Assembly: GCA_029561955.1 (NCBI GenBank) | Contig: JAKQWO010000070.1 | Span: forward strand, 1-64,000 | DNA length: 64,000 nucleotides | Direction: 5' to 3' | Origin: Candidatus Cloacimonadota bacterium | GTDB lineage: Bacteria; Cloacimonadota; Cloacimonadia; Cloacimonadales; Cloacimonadaceae | In this document: piece by piece, positions 25,259 to 33,427 of the stretch | Position numbering within the stretch: position 1 is the stretch's first letter | Layout of the letters: the number at the start of each line of letters is the position of its first letter | Notes under the pieces: model-generated | What the model saw: the letters and a program-made list of their open reading frames with translations, nothing else | The model's database searches: none | What the model was told of the DNA's origin: nothing | Position numbers and translations under genes: made by a program

Positions 25259-26824
25259 CTACTTAGCCATTGCCATCTGACGTGTTTCGCGGATCACGGT
25301 CACCTTGATCTGACCGGGGTATTGGACTTCCCGCTCGATGGAAGCAGCAATCTCGCTGGCCAAAAGAGCCGTCTGAGAGTCTTCCACCAAGGTGGGCTCC
25401 ACGATGATGCGCAGCTCTCTGCCTGCCTGGATGGCGTAGGAGTTGTTGACACCTTCCACGGAGTTGGCGATCTGCTCCAGCTTTGCGAGGCGCTGCATAT
25501 AGGTTTCCAGCATTTCACGTCTGGCTCCCGGTCTCGCTCCTGAAATGGCATCAGAAGCTTGAGTTAGCCCCGCATAGACGCTGATAGCCTCCACCTCTTC
25601 GTGGTGAGCTTCGATGGCGTTTACTATCAGCTTCCCTTCACCGTTCTTACGCGCCAGATTGGCTCCGATGATGGCGTGAGTCCCGTCAAATTCATGATCC
25701 ACCGCTTTGCCGATGTCATGCAAAAGACCTGCTCGGCGGGCGATTTCTTGATCCAAACCCAGTTCAGCAGCCAAGATACCGCAGACCCAAGCCGCTTCGA
25801 TGGAATGCTGCAACACGTTTTGCCCATAACTGGTGCGATAGTGCAGCTTTCCCAGCGTCTTGATCAGGTTGGGCGAGATGTTGTGGATATTGGTTTCCAG
25901 CACGGCCTTTTCACCCAGTTTCATGAGGGTTTCATCCATCTCTTTAGCGGTTTTAGCCACCACTTCCTCGATGCGACCGGGATGGATGCGCCCATCTGCA
26001 ACCAGCTTTTCCAAAGCCAGCTTACCGATCTCACGCCTCACGGGATCAAAGCAGGAAAGCACCACCGCTTCCGGGGTGTCGTCAATGATCAAATCCACTC
26101 CGGATGCCTTTTCAAAGGTGCGGATATTTCTGCCTTCACGGCCGATGATCCTGCCTTTCATCTCATCCGAGGGCAAAGACACCACAGACACCGTGGTTTC
26201 GGACACGTGATCAACAGCCATACGCTGAATCGCCGTGGAGAGGATTTCTGACACCTTCTTCTGGGTATCCATCTTGATCTGATCGATGGTTTGTTTGGCA
26301 TCATTGGCCGCAACCTGACGTGCCTGCGAAATCAGCTCATCACGCATCAATTGGATGGCTTCTTCTCTGGTGAGTCCGCTGATTTCCGCCAAGCGTTCCT
26401 GCTGTTTTGCCACGATGGCGTCCACCTCGGAATTGCGCTTCTTGAGCTCTTCTTCCTTGTTTTTCAGCTTGCGTTCCTGGTCGCTGAGATTGCTCTCTTT
26501 TTTATCCAGGGAATCGAGGCGTTTATCCAGCGTGCTGAGGCGGTCGTTATACTTCTTTTCCTGCACCCTCAGCTCTTTTTGCCGGTCACGGATCTCATCT
26601 TCCATGCTAGCCTTTTGTTTAAACCACTTCTCCCTACCTTCCAAAGCCGCTTGTTTCTTGATGGTTTCAGCCTCGACGATGGCTTTTTCTTCGATCTCTT
26701 TGGCATTGGCGATCAGCTTAAACGTGGTATTTCTACGCACGAAGTAGATGATCAGCGCTATGGCGAAACCAATGGCAATACCAATGCCAGCCGAGAGCAA
26801 TGTATCGTTACTTAGTGTAAGCAT
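25259..26824 (-). CDS. rny: Ribonuclease Y
   Basis: This membrane-anchored endoribonuclease is 521 aa. An N-terminal transmembrane helix (AGIGIAIGFAIALIIYF) is followed by a long coiled coil (residues 35-200), a KH domain (GRIIGREGRNIRTFE) and an HD domain (RRAGLLHDIGKAVDHE) with the catalytic His-Asp. It probably initiates mRNA decay. It lies directly downstream of a 6S-like RNA and zapA, and upstream of ymdB. Confidence 0.96.
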   Translation of the reverse strand: MLTLSNDTLLSAGIGIAIGFAIALIIYFVRRNTTFKLIANAKEIEEKAIVEAETIKKQAALEGREKWFKQKASMEDEIRDRQKELRVQEKKYNDRLSTLDKRLDSLDKKESNLSDQERKLKNKEEELKKRNSEVDAIVAKQQERLAEISGLTREEAIQLMRDELISQARQVAANDAKQTIDQIKMDTQKKVSEILSTAIQRMAVDHVSETTVSVVSLPSDEMKGRIIGREGRNIRTFEKASGVDLIIDDTPEAVVLSCFDPVRREIGKLALEKLVADGRIHPGRIEEVVAKTAKEMDETLMKLGEKAVLETNIHNISPNLIKTLGKLHYRTSYGQNVLQHSIEAAWVCGILAAELGLDQEIARRAGLLHDIGKAVDHEFDGTHAIIGANLARKNGEGKLIVNAIEAHHEEVEAISVYAGLTQASDAISGARPGARREMLETYMQRLAKLEQIANSVEGVNNSYAIQAGRELRIIVEPTLVEDSQTALLASEIAASIEREVQYPGQIKVTVIRETRQMAMAK

Positions 26825-26850
26825 TTATATATCCTTTTAAATCTATTTAA

Positions 26851-26876
26851 TGCAGGGCGAAAGATGCCGCCCCTGC
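26851..26876 (-). terminator. Hairpin between the 6S-like RNA and rny
   Basis: TGCAGGGCG pairs with CGCCCCTGCA (one bulged C) around AAAGATGC. On the minus strand an AT-rich tract follows before the rny start. It may end the upstream RNA or protect the rny 5' end. Confidence 0.45.
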
Positions 26877-26879
26877 ACG

Positions 26880-27030
26880 GTTAAATAATACAAGGCCCGC
26901 GTGAACCGTGTATGCTTGTTTCATGAAAAAGCCAAGCATCAGGTGGGCACCTACCTTGTGGGCTTTATGGATCCGGAACTTGCCGGCATGCACGCCACCC
27001 ATGGCTCGGTTCCCTTATTTTTCGTAGCTT
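26880..27030 (-). ncRNA. Candidate 6S-like RNA (ssrS) between zapA and rny
   Basis: This roughly 245-bp gap without a reading frame can fold into one long hairpin on the minus strand. AAATAAGG (27020-27013) pairs with CCTTGTATT near 26890. GAACCG pairs with CGGTTC, and GTGCATGC pairs with GCATACAC with one mismatch. An apical GGTAGGTGCCCACCT dyad follows. A long interrupted hairpin next to zapA is the typical setting of 6S RNA. Ends are approximate. SRP RNA was considered, but its GGAAGGAAGC loop is absent. Confidence 0.5.
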
Positions 27031-27070
27031 TTATGCAATCCATATCACGAATTCCGCAGGCATAAAAGGG

Positions 27071-27340
27071 TCAGCCGTCCGAGATGATCTGGCCGATCAT
27101 CTGGTTCAGCTTCTCAAGTTCTTTGTTTAGATTTTGGTTCTTTTTGTCAAGCTCAAATATATCATTTTGCATTTGCAGTATAGCCAGCAGCAGCAATTTG
27201 TAATAATCGAGCATCTGATAACGCTCCTGTAACTCTTTCAGCCGGCTATCGATAGCCCTTGCTACCGCCCTGGTCTGTACTGGGTCATCCGTGCGCAAGC
27301 GATGTTTGCGTCCCAGGATTTCCACTTCTACGGATTGCAT
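27071..27340 (-). CDS. zapA: Cell division protein ZapA
   Basis: This small (89 aa) FtsZ-ring stabiliser begins MQSVEVEILGRKHRLRTDDP, the conserved ZapA beta-strand region. An alpha-helical coiled-coil tail (KKNQNLNKELEKLNQM) drives dimerisation. It lies four bases after a second small coiled-coil gene and just before the 6S-like RNA. Confidence 0.85.
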   Translation of the reverse strand: MQSVEVEILGRKHRLRTDDPVQTRAVARAIDSRLKELQERYQMLDYYKLLLLAILQMQNDIFELDKKNQNLNKELEKLNQMIGQIISDG

Positions 27341-27343
27341 GAC

Positions 27344-27667
27344 TTATGCTTCTTCGTCCAGATCGGGGAAAAGGCTATCTATCTGAGCGATGGCATCATT
27401 GGCAATGGAGCTGAAGCCCTGGACGTTGTTTTGCATTTCGGCCAGTTTTGCCTCCAGTTCTTTGACTTTGGCTTCCAAGAGCTGATTGGTCTCGCTCAGT
27501 TGGGTAGTGGAATCTTTTGAATTGGTTATCTGACTGATGAGCTGTATGTTTTCTTCAGTGAGCCCTTTGACCTTTGCCTCCAGCTCCTCCACTCTTTGTT
27601 TGGTGCTGGTGTATTGATCTATCAGTTTCTGTATCTTGTCTTGTAAATTGATGGCTTGTATTTCCAT
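27344..27667 (-). CDS. Small coiled-coil protein, possible division partner
   Basis: This 107-aa protein is almost wholly heptad coiled coil (KQRVEELEAKVKGLTEENI, LLEAKVKELEAKLAEMQ) with an acidic tail ending LFPDLDEEA. It is not recognised as a named family. Its place between pheT and zapA, three bases from zapA, resembles the small coiled-coil or ZapB-like genes paired with zapA in other phyla, so a role at the Z-ring is a guess. Confidence 0.6.
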   Translation of the reverse strand: MEIQAINLQDKIQKLIDQYTSTKQRVEELEAKVKGLTEENIQLISQITNSKDSTTQLSETNQLLEAKVKELEAKLAEMQNNVQGFSSIANDAIAQIDSLFPDLDEEA

Positions 27668-27674
27668 TTTATCG

Positions 27675-30149
27675 TTACCTCATTTGGATATTGCATTGTT
27701 TGGTGAGCACTTCGATCACCGATGCAACGATTTGTTCTATGCGTTCTTCTGTCAATGTCTTTTCTTCATCTTGCAGTTTAAAACGGATATGCAGGCTTCT
27801 AAAACCTTGTGGGACTTGCTTTCCTCGATATTGATCCAAGAGCTGAACACCCGAGATCAGCTCCGGCTCAACGCTCTTCACATATTCGCTGATGGCCAAC
27901 CACTTTTCGCTCTCCGGTACGAGGAAGGAAAGGTCTCGATACACCGCTGGGAAACGTGGTAAGTCACGATAGGTAAGCTCTACATTTCGTGTGAGTTCTA
28001 TCAGCCTGTGCAGGTCTATATCTATCATCCAGAGCTGCTGATCCAGAGTGCCCAAGTCTATGCCAAACTTTTCACACACTTCCGCATCCATCAAGCCCAT
28101 CAACAACACCGGCTCATCCTTCACATACCAAGCCAGCGAATTGGCCTGCATCAGCCAGGGAGCACGGTATTCAGCGACTTTATCCACCTGCAAATCCAGC
28201 AACTCCACCAAAGACTCCATAATTCCTTTGACGATGCTAAAATCCAGCGCATTAGTCTTGTATTTCCAGTGAGTTTCGCCTTTATTGCCAGTCAGGAGCG
28301 CGGTGCATCTAAGCGGCTCTGTTTCATGATCTTCGGGGTAAATCCTGGCCAGTTCAAACAGCTTTAGATCACGTTCATAGTGGTTGAGGTTGTAGCGGAT
28401 ATTTTCCAGCAGGCCAGGCAGCAGCGACACTCTCATGATGCTTTGATTGCTGCTTTGTGGATTGATAAGCTTTTGCGTGTTTATCTCTGGATCCATCCCC
28501 AAATCCTGCAAGGAAGCGGGATCATTGAAAGAATAGTTCAGCACTTCAAAAAAGCCCTGTGAAACGAAGTGACGTGACACGATCTCTTGGATGCGGTTGG
28601 CATGATGATCCATGATGCGTGAAGGCGGCGTCTTCATCGGGATTTTGTCGTAACCATCCAAGCGAGCCAACTCTTCAATGAGATCAGCTTCACGAACCAA
28701 ATCCACCCGATTCTGCGGCACTTTAAACCACAGCGCTGCAGGCTTATCTGCTGTAACCGCCGGGATTTGAGCCGCATCCTCCAAAGCATCTTTTTGCCAG
28801 GCACCTTCCTTAATAAATTTGCAGCCCAAGCGCGTTAGATAGCTCTTGATCTGCTGTGTGTCCATAGGATAGCCGATCAGCCGCTCAAAATTGGCCGGCC
28901 TCAGCGCCAAATACTTGACCCTGTCTACCAGAGGATAAGGATCCATCAGCTCTGATGCGACCTTTGCCTGCGCATATTTTATCAGCATTTCAGTGGCACG
29001 CAGACTGGTCACTATCGTGCACTCAGGGCTCAAGTGACGCTCGAAGCGATAGGAAGAATCGGAGCTAATCTTATGATGATAAGAGGTGCGCCGGATGCTG
29101 CTGGGATTGAAAGCTGCAGATTCCAACACTATCCTTGTGGTTCCGGAACTGATGGCAGAATCGCTCGAACCCATCACCCCGGCTAAGGCAGACGGATTTT
29201 GCCCATCCGCAATCACCAAATCTATGTCTCTGAGCTGATAATCCTTCTTGTTGAGAGCATGGAAGCTCTCAAGTGGCTTGGCTTTACGCACGATGACCGC
29301 AGGGCCCTCATCGCCGGCATTCTCTTTTTGCAATTTATCATAATCAAAAGCGTGCAAGGGATGTCCCTGTTCCAGCATAACAAAGTTTGTGATGTCCACC
29401 ACATTGCTGATGGGACGCAGGCCGGACTTGATCAGATCGACCTGCAGCCACAGCGGCGAGGCTTTGATAACCACATCCGAAAACAGCCTGGCCGTATAGC
29501 GAGGGCAAAGCTCCGGCTCGTCTATCCTGAGTTTGAGGGGCAAAGTCTCTTTCGCAAACTCCGTTATCTCTTTGATCTCAGGCAGCTTAAGCGGCAGCCC
29601 CAAGTTTGCACTCAGGTCTCTGGCGATGCCAATGTAGCCCAAAAGATCAGACCTGTTGGGCGTGATTTCCAGCTCAAATACGGTATCCGGCAGCCCGAAA
29701 AGCTCGTTGGCACTCACTCCTATGGGTGTATCGGCTGGTAGTTCAATGATGCCGCCATGTTCTTCCGAGAGACCTATCTCCCGCTCTGAACAGAGCATGC
29801 CGAAGGATTCCACCCCGCGCAGCTTGGCCTTTTTAATGGTGAGATCACCCAAGACCGCACCAATACGAGCCAAAACCACCATCATGCCGGAACGGCAATT
29901 GGCAGCTCCACATACCACTTGCAGCAGACCAGCCGGATCATTGGCATCCACCTGGCAGACCTTTAGATGGTCGCTACCTTCGATGGCGGAAGCAGTTACC
30001 ACTTTTGCACTGATCAATTCTTCCGGCAGGCGAGGCATCACCTGCGTGGCCTCTACTTCGATGCCGGAGAAGGTGAGCGCTCTATTGAGCTGATTGTCAC
30101 TCAGATCGTGCGTTAAATAGTGTGACAGCCAGTTTTTGGATATCTTCAT
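27675..30149 (-). CDS. pheT: Phenylalanyl-tRNA synthetase beta subunit
   Basis: This 824-aa subunit has the N-terminal EMAP/tRNA-binding-like fold (GSDHLKVCQVDAN). The B3/B4 editing region and B5 follow (RPISNVVDITNFVMLEQGHPLHAFD marks the editing domain). The catalytic-like core (SLLPGLLENIRYN) and a C-terminal anticodon-binding FDX-ACB domain (RFPAVYRDLSFLVPE) complete it. It overlaps the end of pheS by four bases. Confidence 0.96.
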   Translation of the reverse strand: MKISKNWLSHYLTHDLSDNQLNRALTFSGIEVEATQVMPRLPEELISAKVVTASAIEGSDHLKVCQVDANDPAGLLQVVCGAANCRSGMMVVLARIGAVLGDLTIKKAKLRGVESFGMLCSEREIGLSEEHGGIIELPADTPIGVSANELFGLPDTVFELEITPNRSDLLGYIGIARDLSANLGLPLKLPEIKEITEFAKETLPLKLRIDEPELCPRYTARLFSDVVIKASPLWLQVDLIKSGLRPISNVVDITNFVMLEQGHPLHAFDYDKLQKENAGDEGPAVIVRKAKPLESFHALNKKDYQLRDIDLVIADGQNPSALAGVMGSSDSAISSGTTRIVLESAAFNPSSIRRTSYHHKISSDSSYRFERHLSPECTIVTSLRATEMLIKYAQAKVASELMDPYPLVDRVKYLALRPANFERLIGYPMDTQQIKSYLTRLGCKFIKEGAWQKDALEDAAQIPAVTADKPAALWFKVPQNRVDLVREADLIEELARLDGYDKIPMKTPPSRIMDHHANRIQEIVSRHFVSQGFFEVLNYSFNDPASLQDLGMDPEINTQKLINPQSSNQSIMRVSLLPGLLENIRYNLNHYERDLKLFELARIYPEDHETEPLRCTALLTGNKGETHWKYKTNALDFSIVKGIMESLVELLDLQVDKVAEYRAPWLMQANSLAWYVKDEPVLLMGLMDAEVCEKFGIDLGTLDQQLWMIDIDLHRLIELTRNVELTYRDLPRFPAVYRDLSFLVPESEKWLAISEYVKSVEPELISGVQLLDQYRGKQVPQGFRSLHIRFKLQDEEKTLTEERIEQIVASVIEVLTKQCNIQMR

Positions 30150-31177
30150 AGCGATTCTCCTCTAAACTGGCGCAGCATCCTCACGTCATTTTCAAAGAGA
30201 ATGCGCATGTCACCGATATTGTATTTGAGCATGGCGATGCGTTCAATACCCAATCCAAAGGCAAAACCGCTGTAGATTTCCGGATCGATGCCCACCATTT
30301 CCAGCACGGCAGGATCGACCATCCCCGCTCCACCCATTTCCAGCCAGCCGGACTGCTTGCAGACGCGGCAGCCTTCGCCCGCACAGCTCACGCAACTGAT
30401 ATCCATCTCTGCGCTGGGCTCTGTAAAGGGAAAGAAGTGGGGTCTGATGCGAGATTTGACATCTACACCAAACATGGCGGTAGCGAAGTTTTGCAAACTA
30501 TCTTTGAGATCACTCATGCTGATGCCTTTATCCACCCAAAGAGCTTCAACCTGTTGGAATACAGGTGAATGCGATGGGTCTGGCTTATCGTTTCGATAGC
30601 AGCGTCCGGGCGAGATGATCTTGATGGGCGGTTTATACTTTTCCATCACCCTGATCTGCACGGTGGAAGTCTGAGTGCGCAGCAATTTGCCGTTTTGCAG
30701 ATAGAATGTATCGGCAAGATTGCGTGAAGGGTGGTCTTGCGGCGTATTGAGAGCATCAAAATTGTGATATTCGTCCTCAATTTCCGGCCCTTGAGCCACT
30801 TCAAAACCCATGCTCATAAACACCGCTTCTATCTTTCTGCGCACGATCGTCACCGGATGCAAAGACCCAAAAGGGCTCATCCAGCCGGGCATGCCCAAGT
30901 CCAGCTCCTGCTGAACCTGCTGCGCTCGAATAGCATTTTTGATCTCTTTATCCTGAGCAGCAATCAGGGTCTCAATCTTGGCCCTGGCTTCGTTGATCAA
31001 CTGCCCAAAAGCAGGACGCTCCTCGGGTGCCAGTTCTCTGAGCCGAGCGTATAAACCATTGAGCACACTCTTCTTGCCCAAGTAGGCAGCGCGGGCGTCC
31101 AAGATGTCATTTGGAGTGCGGCAAGCGGCGATGTTTTCTTCCGCTTTGGCAACCAGTTCTTCAAGTTGTGTATGCAA
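30146..31177 (-). CDS. pheS: Phenylalanyl-tRNA synthetase alpha subunit
   Basis: This 343-aa class II catalytic subunit has an N-terminal coiled coil. Motif 2 lies around SPGRCYRNDKPDPSHSP and motif 3 is GFAFGLGIERIAMLKYNIGDMR. A CVSCAGEGCRVCKQSGW segment with four cysteines is inserted near residue 273, typical of some bacterial PheS proteins. It sits downstream of rplT, as in the common infC-rpmI-rplT-pheST order. Confidence 0.96.
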   Translation of the reverse strand: MHTQLEELVAKAEENIAACRTPNDILDARAAYLGKKSVLNGLYARLRELAPEERPAFGQLINEARAKIETLIAAQDKEIKNAIRAQQVQQELDLGMPGWMSPFGSLHPVTIVRRKIEAVFMSMGFEVAQGPEIEDEYHNFDALNTPQDHPSRNLADTFYLQNGKLLRTQTSTVQIRVMEKYKPPIKIISPGRCYRNDKPDPSHSPVFQQVEALWVDKGISMSDLKDSLQNFATAMFGVDVKSRIRPHFFPFTEPSAEMDISCVSCAGEGCRVCKQSGWLEMGGAGMVDPAVLEMVGIDPEIYSGFAFGLGIERIAMLKYNIGDMRILFENDVRMLRQFRGESL

Positions 31178-31224
31178 AAGTTAAGTCCTTTGGTTTAGGG
31201 GTATTAACGCTTTGTTGGATTGGT

Positions 31225-31572
31225 TTAGTTGCGGGTCAGCTCCACCAATTTGGCAAAGGCTTCACTATCGTGCCAGGCCAAATGGGCGAGAGTCTTGCGA
31301 TTGAGGTTGATGTTGGCTTTGTGAAGGCCACCCATGAATTTGCTGTAGGAAATGTTGTTCAAACGGCAAGCTGCGTTGATGCGGATGATCCACAATTTGC
31401 GAAATTCTCTTTTCTTTTGCTTGCGATGGGCAAAGGCAAAGACCATACCACGTTCAATTGTCTGACGTGCAGTACGATAGCTGGTTCCACGATGGCCAAA
31501 GAATCCTCTGGCTTTCAGCAAGTATTTTTTCTTTCTGCGGTGTGCTGCTACATTATTAGTTGCTCTTGGCAT
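31225..31572 (-). CDS. rplT: 50S ribosomal protein L20
   Basis: This 115-aa basic protein has the L20 pattern (ARGFFGHRGTSYRTARQ, KKREFRKLWIIRINAA, YSKFMGGL). It is needed for early 50S assembly and in other bacteria represses its own operon by binding the leader. It follows rpmI after 12 bases. Confidence 0.97.
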   Translation of the reverse strand: MPRATNNVAAHRRKKKYLLKARGFFGHRGTSYRTARQTIERGMVFAFAHRKQKKREFRKLWIIRINAACRLNNISYSKFMGGLHKANINLNRKTLAHLAWHDSEAFAKLVELTRN

Positions 31573-31584
31573 TTTTCTTCTCCT

Positions 31585-31779
31585 TTACAAGCCCAACATG
31601 ATCCTGATTCTGCGTTGATCGTCTTTGTGGACGATAGCACTGTCTCGCAGATTGCGTTTCAATTTGGGTGTCTTTTTGGTTTTGATATGTGCGCTTTTTG
31701 CATGATGGCGTTTGATCTTACCTGTTCCCGTCACCTTGAAGCGCTTGGCGGCGGCACGGCGTGTTTTGATCTTTGGCAT
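31585..31779 (-). CDS. rpmI: 50S ribosomal protein L35
   Basis: This 64-aa basic protein begins [20 protein letters not shown], the L35 signature. The 86-base gap to infC contains a GGCCAT/ATGGCC-type dyad that could be an L20-binding element; this is not proven. Confidence 0.97.
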   Translation of the reverse strand: MPKIKTRRAAAKRFKVTGTGKIKRHHAKSAHIKTKKTPKLKRNLRDSAIVHKDDQRRIRIMLGL

Positions 31780-31865
31780 CTTTATCTCCTTAGTTTAGTA
31801 TAAAATCTTTAGTCTATTGTCCCCGGCCACATGGCATCAGCCTCATGGCCAGAAACAGGTTGTAT

Positions 31866-32474
31866 CTACTTTGAGTCCTCAGTCCCTTCCTGTTCGGCTT
31901 TAACTGCCTGAGCCAGGATCTTTTCAACGTCCTTTTTGGGACTCATGATCATGGAAAGCGTGTTCCGATCAGAAACAGGCTCCGAATCTACGTCTGCGAT
32001 GTGGCCCAACTCGGCCTTGATCCGCTCTAACAGATTGTAGCCTAAGTCCTTATGGGCCATTTGGCGTCCACGAAAACGAATCGTGAACTTGACTTTGTTT
32101 TGTTGTTTAAAAAACCTGATTGCGTTGTTCTTTTTGAAGTTGTAATCGTGCTCTTCAGTGTTGGGACCATACTTGATCTCTTTGATCTCCACTTCGTGCT
32201 GACGCTTACGCGCTTCTTTGGCTCTCTTCTCTTTTTGGAAATAATACTTGCTAAAATCAAGGATACGACAAACCGGCGGCTCCGCATTTGGCGAAATCTC
32301 CACCAAATCAAGACCCGCTTCCTCTGCATGGCGCAGACCTTCGCGGACTGACACGACGCCAACCTGGCGACCATCTGAACCGATCAAACGGATCTTATCC
32401 GCCGTGATCTGCTCGTTTATCCGTTCCCTGGGCACCACCTCTTTGGCGTGTGCTCTTCCTCTTGTTCTCCGGAT
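31866..32474 (-). CDS. infC: Translation initiation factor IF-3 with a probable AUC/AUA start
   Basis: IF-3 blocks subunit joining and proofreads start codons. The N-terminal domain (PRERINEQITADKIRLIG), a linker helix and the C-terminal domain (KFTIRFRGRQMAHKDLG) are complete. I place the start at ATC 32474 (or in-frame ATA 32477), eight (or five) bases after a perfect AAGGAGG. The first GTG (32438) lacks a site and would drop the basic IRRTRGRAHAKE segment. infC genes classically use AUU-type codons for self-repression. Confidence 0.9.
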   Translation of the reverse strand: MRRTRGRAHAKEVVPRERINEQITADKIRLIGSDGRQVGVVSVREGLRHAEEAGLDLVEISPNAEPPVCRILDFSKYYFQKEKRAKEARKRQHEVEIKEIKYGPNTEEHDYNFKKNNAIRFFKQQNKVKFTIRFRGRQMAHKDLGYNLLERIKAELGHIADVDSEPVSDRNTLSMIMSPKKDVEKILAQAVKAEQEGTEDSK

Positions 32475-32496
32475 TATAAGAACCTCCTTCTTACCG

Positions 32497-32531
32497 GAAA
32501 TGAAAAAGGCGAAACCGAAATGGCTTCGCCT
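32497..32531 (-). promoter_or_regulatory. Attenuator-like hairpin in the infC leader
   Basis: AGGCGAA-GCC pairs with GGT-TTCGCCT (10-bp stem, one wobble) and is followed by TTTTTCATTT, all within 60 bases of the infC ribosome binding site. It looks like a factor-independent terminator ahead of the infC-rpmI-rplT operon. Confidence 0.55.
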
Positions 32532-32542
32532 GCTTCACAGTA

Positions 32543-32548
32543 ATTATA
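32543..32548 (-). promoter_or_regulatory. Possible infC promoter -10 box
   Basis: A perfect TATAAT on the minus strand lies about 70 bases before the infC start, but its -35 region is weak. A TTGACA at 32654-32649 lies roughly 100 bases further upstream and could mark a second promoter. Confidence 0.4.
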
Positions 32549-32794
32549 CTAGATATTTGCTTATTAACCATGGCCTTACGCACAGATTTGTGGCAAGGCA
32601 GAAGCAGACTACTTCATTTTGAGGCAGCGTTTTTGAAACGCCCGAATTTGTCAATAACAAAATGAGTTTTATCCCACTTGGCTCTGATATTAACCGTTTT
32701 TTCACACTTTCATCTCCTGCAGCGGCAAGAGAGAGAAGCAAAAATCCACACCTCCTCTCCCACTTTTTTCTCAACAAAAGCGAGCATTCCCCAC

Positions 32795-33100
32795 CCCTAA
32801 TTTCCCCTGAAAAGCCGAGAATATATCGAAACATTTGACTTTTTGAAAAGGTTCACCTCTTTCTGAGCGCCTACTCCGCCCAAACGTGTAACCTGTTGCA
32901 ATCCTATGCCATTCCTGCTCGACGGAGCAAGAGCCAAGCAAGGGCGGGGCAGGGACGCCGCATAAACAGAGGCTTTGAGGAGGGTCAAAAAAGGCGTTTT
33001 CCTGTTACTTTTCCCCGTGCTGGGGTCAAATATTTCAGCAGAGCCCACTTTTTTAGGTGTCGGTGTCGAGAAATGAACACCCACTATTTTGGTAGGTGTT
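32795..33100 (-). repeat. Interspersed repeat R1, copy C (inverted)
   Basis: This full-length copy lies in reverse orientation to A, B and D. Its hairpin (33076-33100) has one mismatch and one wobble, so it is slightly decayed. The internal frame (32896-33111, plus strand) is open, and no insertions or deletions are seen relative to B and D over the roughly 200 bases compared. It lies upstream of infC; the intervening 32655-32794 shows nothing else recognisable. Confidence 0.85.
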
Positions 33101-33190
33101 TGACAGGATAATTGAGCCACGACTTATACTTGAATAATACACTAAACTCTTTCCCTTAGTTGAGCTTTTTTACCTCGTCACCCGCTTGGC

Positions 33191-33275
33191 CCTTGCTTAC
33201 CCGAAGGGAGATGCCGTGGTGATACTCGGGAAAAACCCGAGAGGCTCCGAGTAATCACTGGGCGGCTAAGCAAGG
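33191..33275 (+). repeat. Structured hairpin repeat R2, copy 2
   Basis: CCTTGCTTA (33191-33199) pairs with TAAGCAAGG (33267-33275). The internal CTCGGG-AAAAA-CCCGAG hairpin is at 33225-33241. It is about 90% identical by eye to copy 1 at 120-210, and both copies sit within about 100 bases of an R1 repeat. Confidence 0.75.
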
Positions 33276-33353
33276 AAGTGACAGGAAAGATCACACTGGA
33301 GCCACTGCATTATTTGGGGTTGAGCAATGTATATCAACCGACCTCCAAACACC

Positions 33354-33382
33354 AAAAAAGGCCAGCATCATGCCGGCCTTTT
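33354..33382 (-). terminator. Terminator after the secreted paralogue array
   Basis: AAGGCCGGC and GCTGGCCTT pair around ATGAT and are followed on the minus strand by six Ts, 46 bases beyond the last paralogue stop. It probably ends the transcript of the array. Confidence 0.75.
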
Positions 33383-33427
33383 CTCTCTCCAACTCGCTTA
33401 TAGATATGAGCTGTTAACTCTTTGGCT

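Noticed and set aside
26880-27030. Signal recognition particle RNA
   Set aside because: The conserved GGAAGGAAGC apical loop is not found; position beside zapA fits 6S better.
31780-31865. L20 autoregulatory site before rpmI
   Set aside because: A weak dyad exists, but no match to a known L20-binding structure can be shown by eye.
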